This document shows positions 34,401-47,243 of a stretch of 64,000 nucleotides of DNA, in pieces. Below the pieces are notes generated by a model that was not told where the DNA came from, made no database searches, and saw nothing but the letters and a program-made list of their open reading frames with translations. Position 1 is the stretch's first letter. Every line of letters begins with the position of its first letter. The DNA is taken from NCBI GenBank assembly GCA_023313575.1, contig JAJTTP010000014.1, positions 372,001 to 436,000 of the forward strand, written 5' to 3'. Made by a program: the position numbers and the translations under genes. The stretch comes from Eutypella sp. D-1 (taxonomy: Eukaryota > Ascomycota > Sordariomycetes > Xylariales > Diatrypaceae).

Positions 34401-35816
34401 TCGCACATGGTGAGCTGCACACGGCTGGCCAACCAATACGAGGGCATGAGCGATAGCTATAACAGCTTTAGACACGACCGGGTTACATACACGGCCGACC
34501 CTGTCCAAGGTAGGAAGGAAGCTTAGCTTCAACTTTCCACCTAGATAGGGGGGCTACTTGGGTGGTTCATCAAGCGGTTACATAAGAATCTACATCACTC
34601 AGGGGAGGGGGCAAGATAGGGCCTGACCACCGCAGACAGCAGATCCCCTCGTCTGAATTCACAGGCATCATGTGCCAGGCGGCTACGCACGAAAAGAAAA
34701 TAAGATGAGTGCAGCAATTGCGGGATTGGTGATCCGGGAGTTGTAGTGTATTTACAGCATAATATGTGCGCGCGTAGGCGTATTTCTTCCAATACCCTCC
34801 CTCCTCTCTCCGACCTGTGCTATATCGCTGTACGTACACGGTATTGGCCCATTACGCCTTATTTGCAAATATACGACTGAAACTGGAGTGTCCTAGTGCC
34901 GCCAGGACACGCCGAAAATTTTGGCTTCTTTGCCGAACATGACCATACTAAGAGCTGCGAGAGTGGGAAAGGGGAAGACCCGTACGGGCTGGAATTGTCG
35001 TATTTTATTTATACCCCGTTGTGTTTTTTTAGCCACTGCGCATGGGATTCCACGTGACTTACGTCCAAAGATGATCGCGCCCCTGATGTCCCGAATCCAA
35101 TGCAATACTATGCTTTTATTGCTGAACGAGAGAGAGGACCAAGAGAGAGCGAGGGAGAGAAACAAAAAAAGACGACAGCAGGAAAAAAAACAGAACGAGC
35201 GGAAAAGACGAGAAAAGCGAACACTATTTGGATTCGTTGCCTTGGAAAGATTTCTATGAAGTTACCCCCCTATAAAAGCGAAATAATATAAACCGAACCC
35301 GAGATGAAACCCCCATTCTCTCTCGTGGTATGACTTCCTGAAAAAAAAGAAAACAAAACGCCAATGCATGAATTTTTGGATGCATAAAAAAAAAGGAGCC
35401 GCGATTTTCAGATAATTTTGCATCTGCCGGTCGTGACAAGTAATGTATATATATGACGTGCATGTTTGGATGATGACAACAACCATGCAACTTAATGCCC
35501 TAAGAAGACGATGAAATAAACAACCGGTAACGCCGATGCCTGCTGTGGGGTGTGCTGTTGATGTGGGAAGTATATACTAGAATAGGATTTGGCGGTAGGG
35601 AATTTTGTGGCACGAAGATGTTAGCTATAAAGAGCTCGATGTGGCGCCAACCATCTGGAATCCAGCTACAGGAATAGAGTATACGACGGGATCATCTAGG
35701 AAATGCCAGAGCGCCTCCCGGCTCAGGAAATAGACCTATTGAGTATCGTTGATAGGTTGCACCAGGAATGCCGTGTGCTATCCAGAACGGTGTCTTCCAA
35801 TGTTCAATAGGGTTTC
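31448..35816. other. Gene-poor stretch, about 4.4 kb
   Basis: No intact gene found. Frames are short and lack coding character except the segment at 34156-34347, which I list separately as a possible relic. An A/G-rich tract lies at 35123-35220. The left end holds the promoter of the small secreted protein, the right end the 3' flank of the DUF1765 gene. Confidence 0.5.
34156..34347 (+). pseudogene. Possible terminal exon or relic of an unrecognised gene
   Basis: The plus frame is open for 63 codons and ends at TAA 34345-34347. From about 34172 (after TTAAAAG, a possible acceptor) it reads DLRLRLDGDDHIEVYR, then SLIPAQVHIYIRLIRSIEKL and ASMREIISQPGGS, with strong C/G at third codon positions. 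That composition is unlike the surrounding DNA. No start codon or upstream exon can be joined. A second short coding-like run (ANQYEGMSDSYNSFRH) lies near 34418-34475 in another frame. Could be a degraded gene or chance; a minus-strand ORF overlaps the same bases. Confidence 0.3.
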
Positions 35817-38800
35817 TCAACCCATTTTCTTGATTCCTTCGACGCCTAGAGAGGGGACCTCGACGTCGCTCAACGACGGAACACCCTCATCCCTCCTTCT
35901 ATCTATGAAGCCATTGCACTCGCCTACGACGAGGCCCCATTCGGCTAGGGCACGACCGGCATACTTTGCAGTGGCAGCATAGATACCCGTAGGTTGAACT
36001 GGTTGGGTGATAGGCTCATTGCCAGGTGCGGTGGGCTGCACATTCGGGGACTCATCCAAACTCTTTCGATCAACGGCATTCTCAGATTCATGACTGTTGG
36101 TGCGATCCAACGTCATTGAAATTCGGAACGAAGCCGGAGAATGTGGAGACACATCGGCAGGGTCTGCATTTCTTGCCGAATCTACGAGGCCGACGTGGCT
36201 GCTGCCGGAAAACGCTCGGGTCGGAGCCGGGGGTGGGCTAATTGGCCGAGGTAGAATCCCACCAGCATCGCGCGAATGAACCCATGATTGCGCAGGTGAT
36301 GGAAGACGTGGCCTGGTGAGAATACGATTGGGTGGCGTCATGGTACCAAATGCGTTCCACGATAGAACGAACTTGAAGATGTATTGCAGCGTTTCATAAG
36401 TCGGGCTCGAGCCCATGCTATCCGTGTCAGAAGCGGGCGGCGTCACTGCACTGCCCTGGCTTTTGGGCGGTGTGCCCGGCTTGCCCCGGGACATTGCCGT
36501 GACTCGTCTGACAGACTCCAGATCGTTGGCAGAACTGTTGTTCCCAGTTAAAGACAGCACCCTGCCAAAGATTCCCCACTTCTTCTTCGTCTCAAACACT
36601 GGCGAATCGAGCGTATCGAACACGTTGGCTGGATCACTATCCGGCGCTTCCGCTTGGGGGCTGGGAACCGAGTTGGAAAAGTGGTCAAAGCCCACCACCA
36701 GCCCCGGCTGTGGCGCAGCAGCTTCAGTTCTGATGATCATGAATCTCTTCCCAGGGGCAGGGTAGTTTGGTGCTGTCGATGGGGGCAGCTTGTCGTTGTT
36801 CTCCGCGTCTTGTTTTAACCATAAGTAATGAGCCCATGTTGTCCTTAGTCGTGACGAAACTAGCAGGAAAATTTTCCTGTCCACTTCAGTTAGCACAGGA
36901 AACCCAACGTTAATATCCAGTAAACTTACGCATCCGCGTTATTCGCATTCCCAGGGTCCCGGCAAATCCTCCAGCATAGTAACCGCATGTAGTAAGCTCT
37001 AATCATAGGGCACCAGTTTGTAAAGAACTTATTGAACGTTTCGGGTGTCAGAAGCCAATCAAAGCAGAATTGTTCCTTGCGGGCCTGATCACCAGCGATG
37101 ACATCCCACAGTGAGAACAACAGCGAGAGAACGCGGATCTCAGACATGGTGTGATTGGAGTCGGTTATCTTTTTCAACGCGTCGATCCAGAATGACCAAT
37201 CGATATAGTTGAGCCCAGGTATCCGTACATCAACGAATTCATCGAAAGCCTGGAGGGCTTCCTCAAGGAAGTCGCAGAGGACGAAACAAGCATTGTGGTC
37301 AAACTGGGAAGTTCGTTTAGCCGAGGCCTTCATAACTGACATGAACGATTGGGCAAATGTATGCCGTGCATCCGCCAGTCTAACGGACGCGCCGGTGAGG
37401 ATATCCTTAAGGAGAACAACTAGCCGGTTATCAGTCATTCCTTTTAGGGCGTTCGCCGACACGGGCAATGGCATGGCTATAGCGTCATGTCCGGGCGAGG
37501 CATCTCCTAAAGGAGGGCCTAGGCTAGCCTCGGCGGTAGCTTGCCGGTGAACCGTCGAGTCCAATACAGAAAGAATTTGGGCGTTCACAAGCACAAATCC
37601 CGGTGCTCTTGCCTTTTCAGCGAGGGTGAGCTCAAATGGCATAAACTCTTCCGTGAGAATGTAGTAATATTTGCAAAAGATGAAAAACAGGTCGGTCTCC
37701 CGTCCCCGCCACCTTGAGACCCAGGGCCCATGCCAGGGGATTTTGGAAGCAGTCAATGGCAGCTTTGGAGCCTGCCGCAATGATGTTGTTATTGTCTTAG
37801 TCGAGCTCCAGCATAAAGGTGCGAGGTTCGGTGGGAACATTGTTGTCGTATCGATGTCCTCCGGTGCGCTCCGTCTTGGTAGGCCAAATTCATCTGCTAC
37901 TCGGCGAATTGTGTCTGGTTTCAAACCCCAGAGTCGGACAAGCATATCGGCAATTCCAGGAGCAAAAAAGAATGCGTAAGCGCAAGTCTTGCCGGCAAAA
38001 TTGACCAATGCTAAAGGAGCGTGCCGCAGAGACAACTTATCTACCACAACCGCCATCTGGGCGATTAAGTTGCCCACAAACATCGTCTTAACGTTATGTT
38101 CCGCCGACTCTGCAAAGTACTCGGAATCGGTTGAGTCAACCGAATCTCTGGAGGATGCATTGGTATCGCCTCGTTGCCTAGTTGTCGGTCGCGCTCCTGG
38201 CCCACGGTCCGATAGTGGTTTATAGCCTGCAATTCCTTGTCGCCACTCCGGGCGCATCATGATCAAGGTGACAACCTCGATCAGCGTCGGCCGATCCATA
38301 CCGGCAACAGAGATTTCGGCTTTCCCTTCGAGCATCTCGAGTAGGCCTCCCCACCACTTGTCCAGTATGACAGCTCTTCGCTCCAGATCTTCGCTAGCCA
38401 GTCGCTTATTCGACGTATGAGTAGCATAAGTCCGCAAAAATGGTAGCAGGATGCTTCGAACCTGGTTCATTCTCGCGGCCGCTGATTTTCCCTGAAATTT
38501 GCTATGCTCCGATTCGAGATTCTTGAAGACAGACCAGAGGGGATCGCGGGCCCTAGGTACTCTGGGCACAGCAGAAGCATCGTCCGGAGCCGTGTTACTA
38601 CTCACCTCCGACGTGTGGGAGCGGCGGGTGCGGATAGAGGCTGGAGCAAGACTGCTCGTTGAGGAAGTCGTACTTGCGCAGTCGTTCGAGGATCTGCCCT
38701 TCGCCAGGGTGACCTGAGGCCGCTGCTTGATTTTGGTAAGGTAGCTGCCCAATTTTCCCCGTGAATCTGCCGCCTTTCCTTCCTCACTACTGACCGGAGC

Positions 38801-39514
38801 CGGCCTTCTGCGGGACATTTTCCTACTAAGTGTAGCGCTTATGCTGCCGGAGCGCCCACGACTCGGGGGCGCAGGTCTCGGGGCTTCATCTGTTGTCTCT
38901 TTCGTATCGCTGGGCGAAGGAGACCGGGTCGTAGCCATCCACGAGCGACGGGCGAGGGAAGTCAAGGAATCCGTGACGGATTTGGACATTCCACGTGGGC
39001 TTGGGGGCTCCAAGAATTTAGACGCTCCGCCTTCTTGAGCATTACGGGATCCTTTTGCTGTTGTCTTCTCCCCTCCATCCTTCCGTCCTTTGTCACTGGA
39101 CACCGAATCTGGCGTGGGCGTCCGTATCTGAGGTTTACTTAGTGTCGACTTCCCTTTGCCCATTTTCTCAGGGCTCGTATCGGAAGCGGACAAAATCTCC
39201 TCACTTCGTTCGGTCGTTGATGCCTCATTTGTTCCCAATCCCAATCTCAAATCGTCGGCAGATAAGGAAAGCTTGTTAGTGAGATTGGGCTCGAAGTCGA
39301 AATTCAAGGCCACATCGAAATCGGAGAGGCTCCGTGCGCCCTGAGTGTGGGAAGACGTAAGGGAAGCTGAGCTTGAAGGTAATCGACGGGGTACGCCTGA
39401 TAGTTGGTCAAGGTCGGAAGTAGAATGCGATCGGTGGAAGGGCGAAGCTGTATGTGAGTGTGACTGTATGGGATCGACGGCAGGGGCCGTCACAGTCATG
39501 GTTGAGCCGCTCAT
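35817..39514 (-). CDS. DUF1765 (PF08578) domain protein, 1214 aa
   Basis: Large fungal protein of the DUF1765 family; its function is not established. Exons 39514..36930 and 36876..35817 (donor GTAAGT, branch CTAAC, acceptor GGACAG, phase 2) give 1214 aa. The first 330 residues are Ser/Thr/Pro/Arg-rich and probably disordered, full of basophilic phosphorylation-type sites. The folded core begins DPLWSVFKNLESEHSKFQGK, then RRAVILDKWWGGLLEMLEGK. Later GRETDLFFIFCKYYYILTEE and WSFWIDALKKITDSNHTMSE lie in the conserved region, ending CFDWLLTPETFNKFFTNWCP and the junction NADA-KIFLLVSSRLRTTW. The second exon is again low-complexity with a conserved-looking end (AKYAGRALAEWGLVVGECN). The ATG follows a CT-rich leader. 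Confidence 0.88.
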
Positions 39515-40296
39515 CTCATAGTCTTGCTATGGGGCATGGGGGGGAAGAAATCGCACTGCTGTTTCCCTTTGCAGCCTTGTGGATCAGAAAAACCCGGCCA
39601 GCGAGCAATCAAATCAAAAGTGGGTGAGCTGTGTCAATGAATGTCGGGGTCAAATGTAATGAGTTGTGCACCATGCCCCTCTGACGTTGCCCTGTGCTGT
39701 CCCTGACCCGTCCTGGTTCGCCTGCAAAGACACGAGGATGGCCATAGAAAGAACAGAACGCGGGAACTTCAAATTGGTGCAAAATGATCGTAGTGACGAG
39801 ATGATGACCGAGAGAGGTAGTGGCTATATAAACGTATATAAGCGTATATGAACGTATAAACGAATGTTGTGTATCCGATATCGAGGCAGTGTAGGGATAG
39901 GTACTAATAGTACGTAGTACGAATAGTACGAATAATAGCGGTAGAAATCGACCAAAGAGTCTCCAGAGCCGAAGAGTCGTCGATTTGTCCAACCTTGCCT
40001 AGCAGCCTACCTAGGTAGGTACTTGGCCCTATGTACTTTGCCTACTACGTAGTAGGTACCTAGGTAGTGTGAGATTCCCTGGTCTAGCGGTAGCGGATAC
40101 CTGCATGGGCTTGATGGACTTTGATGGGCTTTGATGGGCGGGCAGATGGACGAGGGACGGGGTTGCGTATGTCTTGTCCTGCAGGGATCATTCCCCATCA
40201 ATCCCACTATGCCAATAAAATATGTAATAAGATTTCGATATGGTGAGAGCGAGGACTTACGACGTAGTATTTTCCCAGCCAATATGGCAGTAGTAT

Positions 40297-40325
40297 GTAT
40301 GGTATGGTATGGTATGGTATGGTAT
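40297..40325. repeat. (GGTAT)5 pentanucleotide microsatellite
   Basis: Five perfect GGTAT copies at 40301-40325 preceded by a partial GTAT. It lies upstream of the DUF1765 gene and should be length-variable between strains. Confidence 0.9.
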
Positions 40326-41198
40326 TGATTGGTGTATTGATTGATATTGTGCGTACGGAGTAGTACTACTACTACTATAGTACTACAACTACCACTCTGC
40401 CACACAACACAACACACCTGGGCAAGCCTGGGCAATAACCACTGCAGAGCTGACCTCGGGACTGGCGTTTGGGACTTACTGGTCGACTACCTAATAATTA
40501 CACCTAATTACTTAGTATGGTGCGTATATTGTGCATAACTACCCTTGTTACCGTATAAGTAGTATAAGTACTTAAGTAAGCAGGCAACAAGTTATGTGAT
40601 CTTGGTGGTATGTCTAGTATGTATGCAGTAGATCAGTCGCATGCAACCCCCTAGACAGCTAGGACATCGTCGATATCGTGATATCCGTTGGATCGTCGTG
40701 GCCGCCTACTCCGTAGGTAGTAGTCGAGCTGGGGGGGGGGGGTGAAGAGTTCTAGACTATGTAGCAAAATCCTTTACCCACTCGAATACTTTCGTTTTTT
40801 ATTTTATTTTTCTGATTGGGATTCTGATTAGGAGTGATGAGGAATTACAAGCTTGACAAGGGACCAGTGGGAACGGGAATTAGGAGCGCAAAGACGCCGA
40901 TAATGATATAAAATTAGAGAATGTCTGAAATGTATCGGTTGGTTTCTGTCGCCGTACACTTGCCACGCGTAGTAGTGGTGGTGGTGGTAATAGCTGAGAG
41001 GAGTTGTTCAGAAGAATAACATAATGGAAGAAATTAAACAGACAGGCGGGAGATGTTGAAAAAGGAAATGGACTCCCATGGAAAGTTGCCAAAGTAAGGT
41101 TGAAGTTGGTGTTTCAAGAAAAAGGTCCAACCGTCCAACCGTCTCACCGGCAGGTAAGGCTCAGCGTTCGTTACATCCATGGATAACAACCCTATGTA

Positions 41199-41250
41199 GG
41201 GCCGTACCTACCTAGTAGGTGCACATAGGTAAGTACTGTAGGTACGGCCC
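41199..41250. repeat. 13-bp perfect inverted repeat, GGGCCGTACCTAC arms
   Basis: GGGCCGTACCTAC at 41199-41211 is the exact reverse complement of GTAGGTACGGCCC at 41238-41250, with a 26-bp spacer that itself contains CCTAGTAGG. No gene is nearby. It could form a cruciform or hairpin, or be the remains of a small inverted-repeat element. Confidence 0.85.
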
Positions 41251-44200
41251 TGCTAGGTATCCTGGGAGGTAGGAATTACCTAAAACAGTTAGTCAAGGCT
41301 TGTCTACTTGCTGCAATTACCTTATCCATATCTAGTTGGACGGGTATATGCAAGTAACGACATAAGCAACTTACACTTTCCAAGGCCATCTCGACCACGA
41401 ATACTCAAGTACCCTCTAGTCTGACGGAGACGGTAGGTACAGTAAGTAACGTTAACTAATAAAATGCTTTATAGCAGGGCCAAGATTAGGAATTAGGGAA
41501 CTACCTGGTTAGTCTGTACTTAGTATACAGGTATATCGCCGTGTTAGCATATTAGTTTAGTCGCACATAGAGACCTTCTACTACTCCTTTTAATTATGGC
41601 CGGTTGGCACTACTTCCATCTGGTTATACCTAGTATCATATATGCAGCTAATTGCTTATCGATGCAGGTATCCAGGCTGTGTAAGCAGACATTGAATATA
41701 TGTCTGATATACAGATGATATTATTAAAATCGAGATGCTTTTATAGTTGAACATGGTTGTCAATTTCTTCTTCTTTTTTTCTCAGCCCGGCGACCGGCAA
41801 CCGGCCTATAGCAATACCCAGGGCCCTCAGCTGCCAAGTTGCGAGTTCCAAGGTTCCTCTCCGGTACTCGTACCATCATGCACTGCCAGTTGGTTTTAGT
41901 TAGCTAGATAGCGCCAAAATAGCGGCCATGCATATGTACTTCTGCATGTACTTAAGTGTGTTAACGTATGTACATGAGTAGCTGGAGGTCGTTGCTGGAA
42001 AGTCGGCTTGGGTTGTATCGGCTACGAGAACTCCGGCAGCCACGTGCTGGGGAAGATGAAAGTCAAAGAAAATTGTCCTAATACGATGAATTGAAGTGAG
42101 CAGTATATGCAACGACTTCTGCATATGAAACTGTTTAACGTAACTTAGAATGACGAACACTTTATAAGGTCGCGTTCAATGTTCATGGAATAAGTTAACA
42201 GGGTCTACACCAGAGGATCTTCAGAGTCCCAGCCCCAGGACCCTTTGACCCTCCATAACCCAATCGTGGAATTGCAGGAATAGGGGCAGCCCGGAAGCAG
42301 GAGGCTGACAAACGCGGAGCTATCTTGTACAACTACACCAGAAATTCTGATGAAGATCAACATTCCATTTCGATGCCGGGTAGCATAACAGTTCAGATCG
42401 AGCCGGAGCCAACTCATTCGCCATCTGCTTTTAGTGTCCGAGATCTTATCCCCCCTGAATTACCACTAAGGAGCCTTTTAGTGTCTCTATAGCATGCATA
42501 ACTTGTAGCACGGCGTACAGAAGTCGATAAATCCCCCAAGGCTGCGCCGGGCTTTCGGCATACTAATTAGCAGTAGTTATCCAAGCTACCAATTCTACCA
42601 AGTCTACTAACGCAAAACAAAGCGGTCTGTAAAGTTCGGCGATGCCTTTGCAGGTAAGCGGGCCGAGTATGAAAAAAAAATTTGAAATGAAAAACAAAAA
42701 AGGAGAGCCCTCAGATAAATGGATCTCGTCAAGATCGTAAACCGTTTGTCTCATTACATTTGGCATGTCTCTCCTTTCCCTTGACTCCCCTGACATCTTT
42801 ATGTTAGATAACTACGTATACAGTATAGTTATGTGCATTACTTATGTCCGCATCTCAAAGAGAGACCCGCAGCCGGGGCAGGGGGTTATGCCCGGGAGGT
42901 AAATAAGTACTTACTTAGCACGGGGAATCCCGGGGGACCCCGGGCCATAATGCAATCTCCAGGGATATGCTTCAAATTTACCCAAGAGGTAGTTAAGCTT
43001 TCAAGATCTGAGATGTAAATTTAAAGTTGCGAGAGAGAGAGAGAGAAAGGGAAAGAAAAAAACACGTGCACGAAGACAATCGTGGAATTCATCTACGCTG
43101 TTCGGCCGGTAACGAATCTATAGGAAATGAGAATGTAATCAGTTTTAACCATGGAACTCACACATGGAGGGGCCCAATGCTCAACCTTATGGTCTGTGTT
43201 TTACACGTATGTACTAGACTGGCCTGCTGGCTTGATGGCTGACTAGGCCGACGTCCGGGAACATTCGCTTTGAGAGAGATCGACAGCGCTCAGTCCGAGT
43301 CCAGCCTCCAAAGAGGTATACATTTAAGTACATACTTGATAGATGTAGTAGGCGATCATTGCCCTGATACACACCTACATACTTCCAACAATTGCATACA
43401 TACCTACAGAGTGACACCTTACGAAAAAGGTGACCACATATGCATACCGATATAGATGCTAACAGACTATATCCATATCCATGGATCCTCCAGTATGCTT
43501 CGTATACTTTTGTACGAAGTACGCAGCCGAGCACACTCACAAGGCCCTCTCAGTATCCAACGGAATTGCCATTGCCACCTACGAACTCCTATCTACATGG
43601 TATACAGTATATACCGATACGGGTGACCCTCTCCCCTCCTCTCCTCTCAGCCCCTCAACTGACCGGCTGCCCCTCTCAGAAGCCCTCGGTCACACGAAGA
43701 AGAGTCAGCACTGCCTTTTTCATCGACAAGTTTTCACCAGAACGGGTCAATGGGCCCACCGGCTGTACAACGGAGGCGGCGTTAGGATTGCCACTGCTAC
43801 CACTCTTTCGGAAGGCATGCTGTAGGTATGACCTATGGTGTCACGAATAAAATGCCAATTGTGCCCGAAATGTGGAAGCGCCGCGGCCGTTCGTAAAGTG
43901 CCCGGATGACGAGGATGGGATGGGTGCCCTCATAATTTTTCTTTTTCTTTTTTCTTTTGCCTTGCTGCCTCCTCGAACGGGGATGCGAACCCCGATCCCG
44001 TCTCGTTACAATGATATTCTTTCGGGCATATCATTCATTCACATAACGTTACCTAATAAGAGCGGTCAGTGACTCTGCACTGCCCGCAACCAAAATTTTT
44101 CAAAGTGAAGGTGAAAGGGGGAGGGGGAGGGAAAAGCAAAGGAATTGTAAACGCCCTAAATTGTACGAACACGACTACGTACTAAATGCATACTAATCAA

Positions 44201-45001
44201 CTACGAGCGTTGGTGGTGGTGGCCCGACGTGAAGACAAATGGTGGAAGCTCCCCCAACAACTTCTCTGTAGGCTACCCAATCGTGCAGTAGCTGGCACAA
44301 AGCCTGCCGCTGAACGGCTTTGAGGCGATCCAGCGATAGGCCAGGAGAGGCTTGGCGAAGCCCTCCCTGCGACGGCATCCATCAGCGTGGTGTATGACGA
44401 CATGTGCAGGACCTCTATTTAGGATGCGAGCAGCCAAGTGTAGGTAGGAAGGGATCTTGAATGTCCCCCCCTTCCCGGTAGCAGTGCAATAGCTGAACTG
44501 GCAGATTTGACATCTATGTATCTGCCTGTCTTCCTAACGCAGCTAACGTTAGATAGTTCTAACTAGCGGTTGCATACGTGATGATTTGCCGCATGGTGCC
44601 AAAAATCGTGATCGAGGAGAACTCCGGTCATCACTAGCGTCGCAGTTCGCTCGCGCGCGTTTCATTTTAGTTAGGTGAGGCTGAATTTCACAACCCTGGC
44701 TGCCTAGCTGGTAATCTAATCGTCTACACTACACACTCCCCCTATGTAAGAGCGGCGCGCTTGACTTAGAGGTGTGGTCGGATTCTGAGGAGAGTCCGCC
44801 TTGCCGAGTCTAACAATGGGACCCCTTGGACTGGATTAGACGCCACCGGTCATGAACCTGGCCGGCGAGTGACCCCATACAATCATGATAGTGTGGCAAG
44901 TAAATCAGATGAGATTGTGCGAAGTGCTACATAACGAGTGAATATGTGTATGTTATACATGCGCCCGCTGAGGGGGGTTGGGCATCATTCATCCATCCGA
45001 A

Positions 45002-47243
45002 CTACTGCCGAGTGGTGCTAGGCTCGATCTGATGCCGAAAGAGAATCTTGTCCAGGACGCTCATGAGCTTTCCCTCGCAGTCCGGGATCATCTTGGTGGA
45101 TCGCCACGCCACGAACCTGTCCGGCCGCACGAGCACGCACCCGTCCTCGTCCACGCCCCGGTTCCTCCACCAGTCGCGGTAGACGTCATGGTAGTCTAGC
45201 CCGAACCCGATCCCGTAGCAGTTGATCGGGATGCCGGTGGCGGTAGTGATACCCTGCGCGGCACTCTTCCACGCCTCGCCACCGACGCCCGTGAGCAGAC
45301 AGAAGGCGCCGTGGCCCGCGAGGTCGGTCGTCGAGATCTCCTTGCGCCGCGTCGGCACGTCGAGCCAGGCGTGCGGCAGCCGTGTGCCGGGGTACGTGGA
45401 GATGTGGATCTTGGTGAGGAAAGAGGAGTCGTCGCCATCGCCCTCCATAAGCGGGGGCCGAGGCCCCAGCTCATCGTCCACATACACTGCCCCGGCGCCA
45501 TCGTACCATTGGTTCATCGCGATGCCGATGCTCTCGCCCTCGGCGCGCTTCTCCTCGAGGGCCTTGTGTAGCCGCTCCCGCCGCTCGGCGCCCGCCGCGG
45601 TCGGCGCCGAGAACTCCCCCATCAGCTGCCGCCCCTCTTCCTCCGTCCCCGCGAGTAGCCCTAGCGCCCCGCACACCTCCATGTGTTTCAAGATCTCGCG
45701 GTTGGATTCCCTAACCAGCTGAGCTCCGACGGGTTGCCGCTCTCGCGTGTAAGTCTCGAGTAGACCTCGGCCGGCGAGCCCCCGCTCCACGTACGCGACC
45801 TTCCAGGCCAGGTTGTACGCGTCTTGGATAGACCTAGATAGACCAGATAGTTCATCCAGGATGTCAGTTTCTCTTTTTTTTTTCTGAAGCTTGAACAACC
45901 ATTTCAAGCACCACCAACTAGACAACTTGGTGACATGCTTGGCTAAGATTAATGGCAGAGCCTATGTCTCTCGTTTCTGCCGGCCGGATACCGGCAATGG
46001 GAATAGAAAGGCTTACGTATTACTACCCAGCCCGAGAGCTGGCGGATGGCGGTGCGCGGCGTCACCAAGCAAAAACGCATCATTCTCGGCCGAGGAGAAC
46101 CGCTTAGCGACTACCTCGCGTATAACCCAAGGATCGACTCTCTCAATGTCAACCTTGACGGACTCGTCGCCGATGATCTCGCGCACGAACTCGAGGAGCT
46201 CCGGGGACCGCGGATCGAGGCCTTCGAAGGGATTCTCGGCGCCGCCACCGGCCGCCATGCAGACGAGCATCCATTGCGTCCAGGGGCGGATCATGCGCAT
46301 GATGGGCGCGAGGCCGAACCGCGCGAACCGCGCCTTGCTGTCCGCCCGCACCACGGTGTGCAGCTGCGCCCGCCGCACCCCTGTCGCCATCAGGTGGTCC
46401 AGGTCTGCGCGCAGCAGCACGTTGGCCGCCACCCCCTTCGGCGGGCTCGTCGTGAACCCGAAGTCCAGCTCCCGCGCCACCGTGCTCCGGCCCCCGTCCG
46501 CCCCGAACAGGTACCGCGCGCGCACCTGGAACGCGGACCCAGTCACGAGGTCTCGCAGCGTGCAGAGCACCGGACCATTGTTGGCTGCGCGTTCCATCCC
46601 CACGAGCTCGGTGGAGAAACGCACCTGGAACCCGTGGTGCGATGCGTACTTGACCAGGAAAGGCTCCATGTAGGACTGTGGGAGGTCGATCCACTCGCAA
46701 GGGGATGCGAGGGCGGTATCTCTCTAAGGCATGTTCGTGTCAGCGCGGCATTTCAGATGTCCTGACACTGCTTTCGTAGGGTATACGAGGCCGTGCATAC
46801 CATAGTGTCTGGGTGTGCTCCCCAGGCTCGGACTTTCCCGTATTCGATGCCGCACATGCTCTGGCACCAGCGGAAGGCCTGTATGGATCGCCCGCGGATC
46901 CCGAGTCTCAGGGCCTCGTCTTCAAGCTCGATGTCGCGAAGGCATTCTGCACATAATCAACGGCTTGTTCAGGTTATGGGGGGACAATGGGGCCGGGTGT
47001 GGTCCCGAGTACTGACCTAGCGTGAAGGGGTTCACCAGATGGGCCCTCGGCGTATCTGCTGTCCCTGGCGCATTCGATATCATGATTCCCTTAAGACCTA
47101 GTAATCTGGTTAGTTATATACACTCCGTTTTAACAGGTATGAAGGATGAGATTACCGTTCTGGGCGAGGAAGGCAGCAAGCGCCCCCCCGGCTGGCCCTG
47201 CTCCGACGATGAGCAGGTCGGTCTCCACGATGGCTGTCTTCAT
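45002..47243 (-). CDS. FAD-dependent aromatic monooxygenase (TfdB/phenol hydroxylase-like)
   Basis: Class A flavoprotein hydroxylase, NAD(P)H- and O2-dependent, acting on phenolic or polyketide-type aromatics. Five exons: 47243..47156, 47097..47017, 46946..46801, 46723..46017, 45833..45002; 617 aa. The N-terminus has the FAD Rossmann motif LLIVGAGPAGGALAAFLA (Gly14, 16, 19). PRAHLVNPFTLECLRDI follows as in 2,4-dichlorophenol 6-monooxygenase. RYLFGADGGRSTVAREL is the DG motif and LLGDAAHRHPPALGLGSNT the second FAD motif, continued across the last intron as SIQDAYNLAWK. The C-terminal third ends in a thioredoxin-like domain with GVDEDGCVLVRPDRFVAW. The exon 4-5 region is GC-rich. No backbone synthase is in the window, so its pathway is unknown. 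Confidence 0.9.

Larger units (their letters stand above)
39515..45001. other. Gene-free, repeat-rich stretch, about 5.5 kb
   Basis: No gene is supported on either strand. The sequence is AT-rich with many TA-rich palindromes (40009-40020, 40053-40066, 41199-41250), a GGTAT pentamer run, ACT trinucleotides near 40364-40388, a G-run near 40731-40742, and GA repeats at 43031-43047. The left end contains the DUF1765 promoter. The right end is the 3' flank of the FAD monooxygenase. Confidence 0.55.

Noticed and set aside
43965..44060. Possible minus-strand tRNA with a perfect T-arm (CGGGG TTCGCAT CCCCG)
   Set aside because: No 5' acceptor strand complementary to TTCGAGG and no proper D-arm; only a hairpin AATGATAT/ATATCATT lies where the anticodon arm should be.
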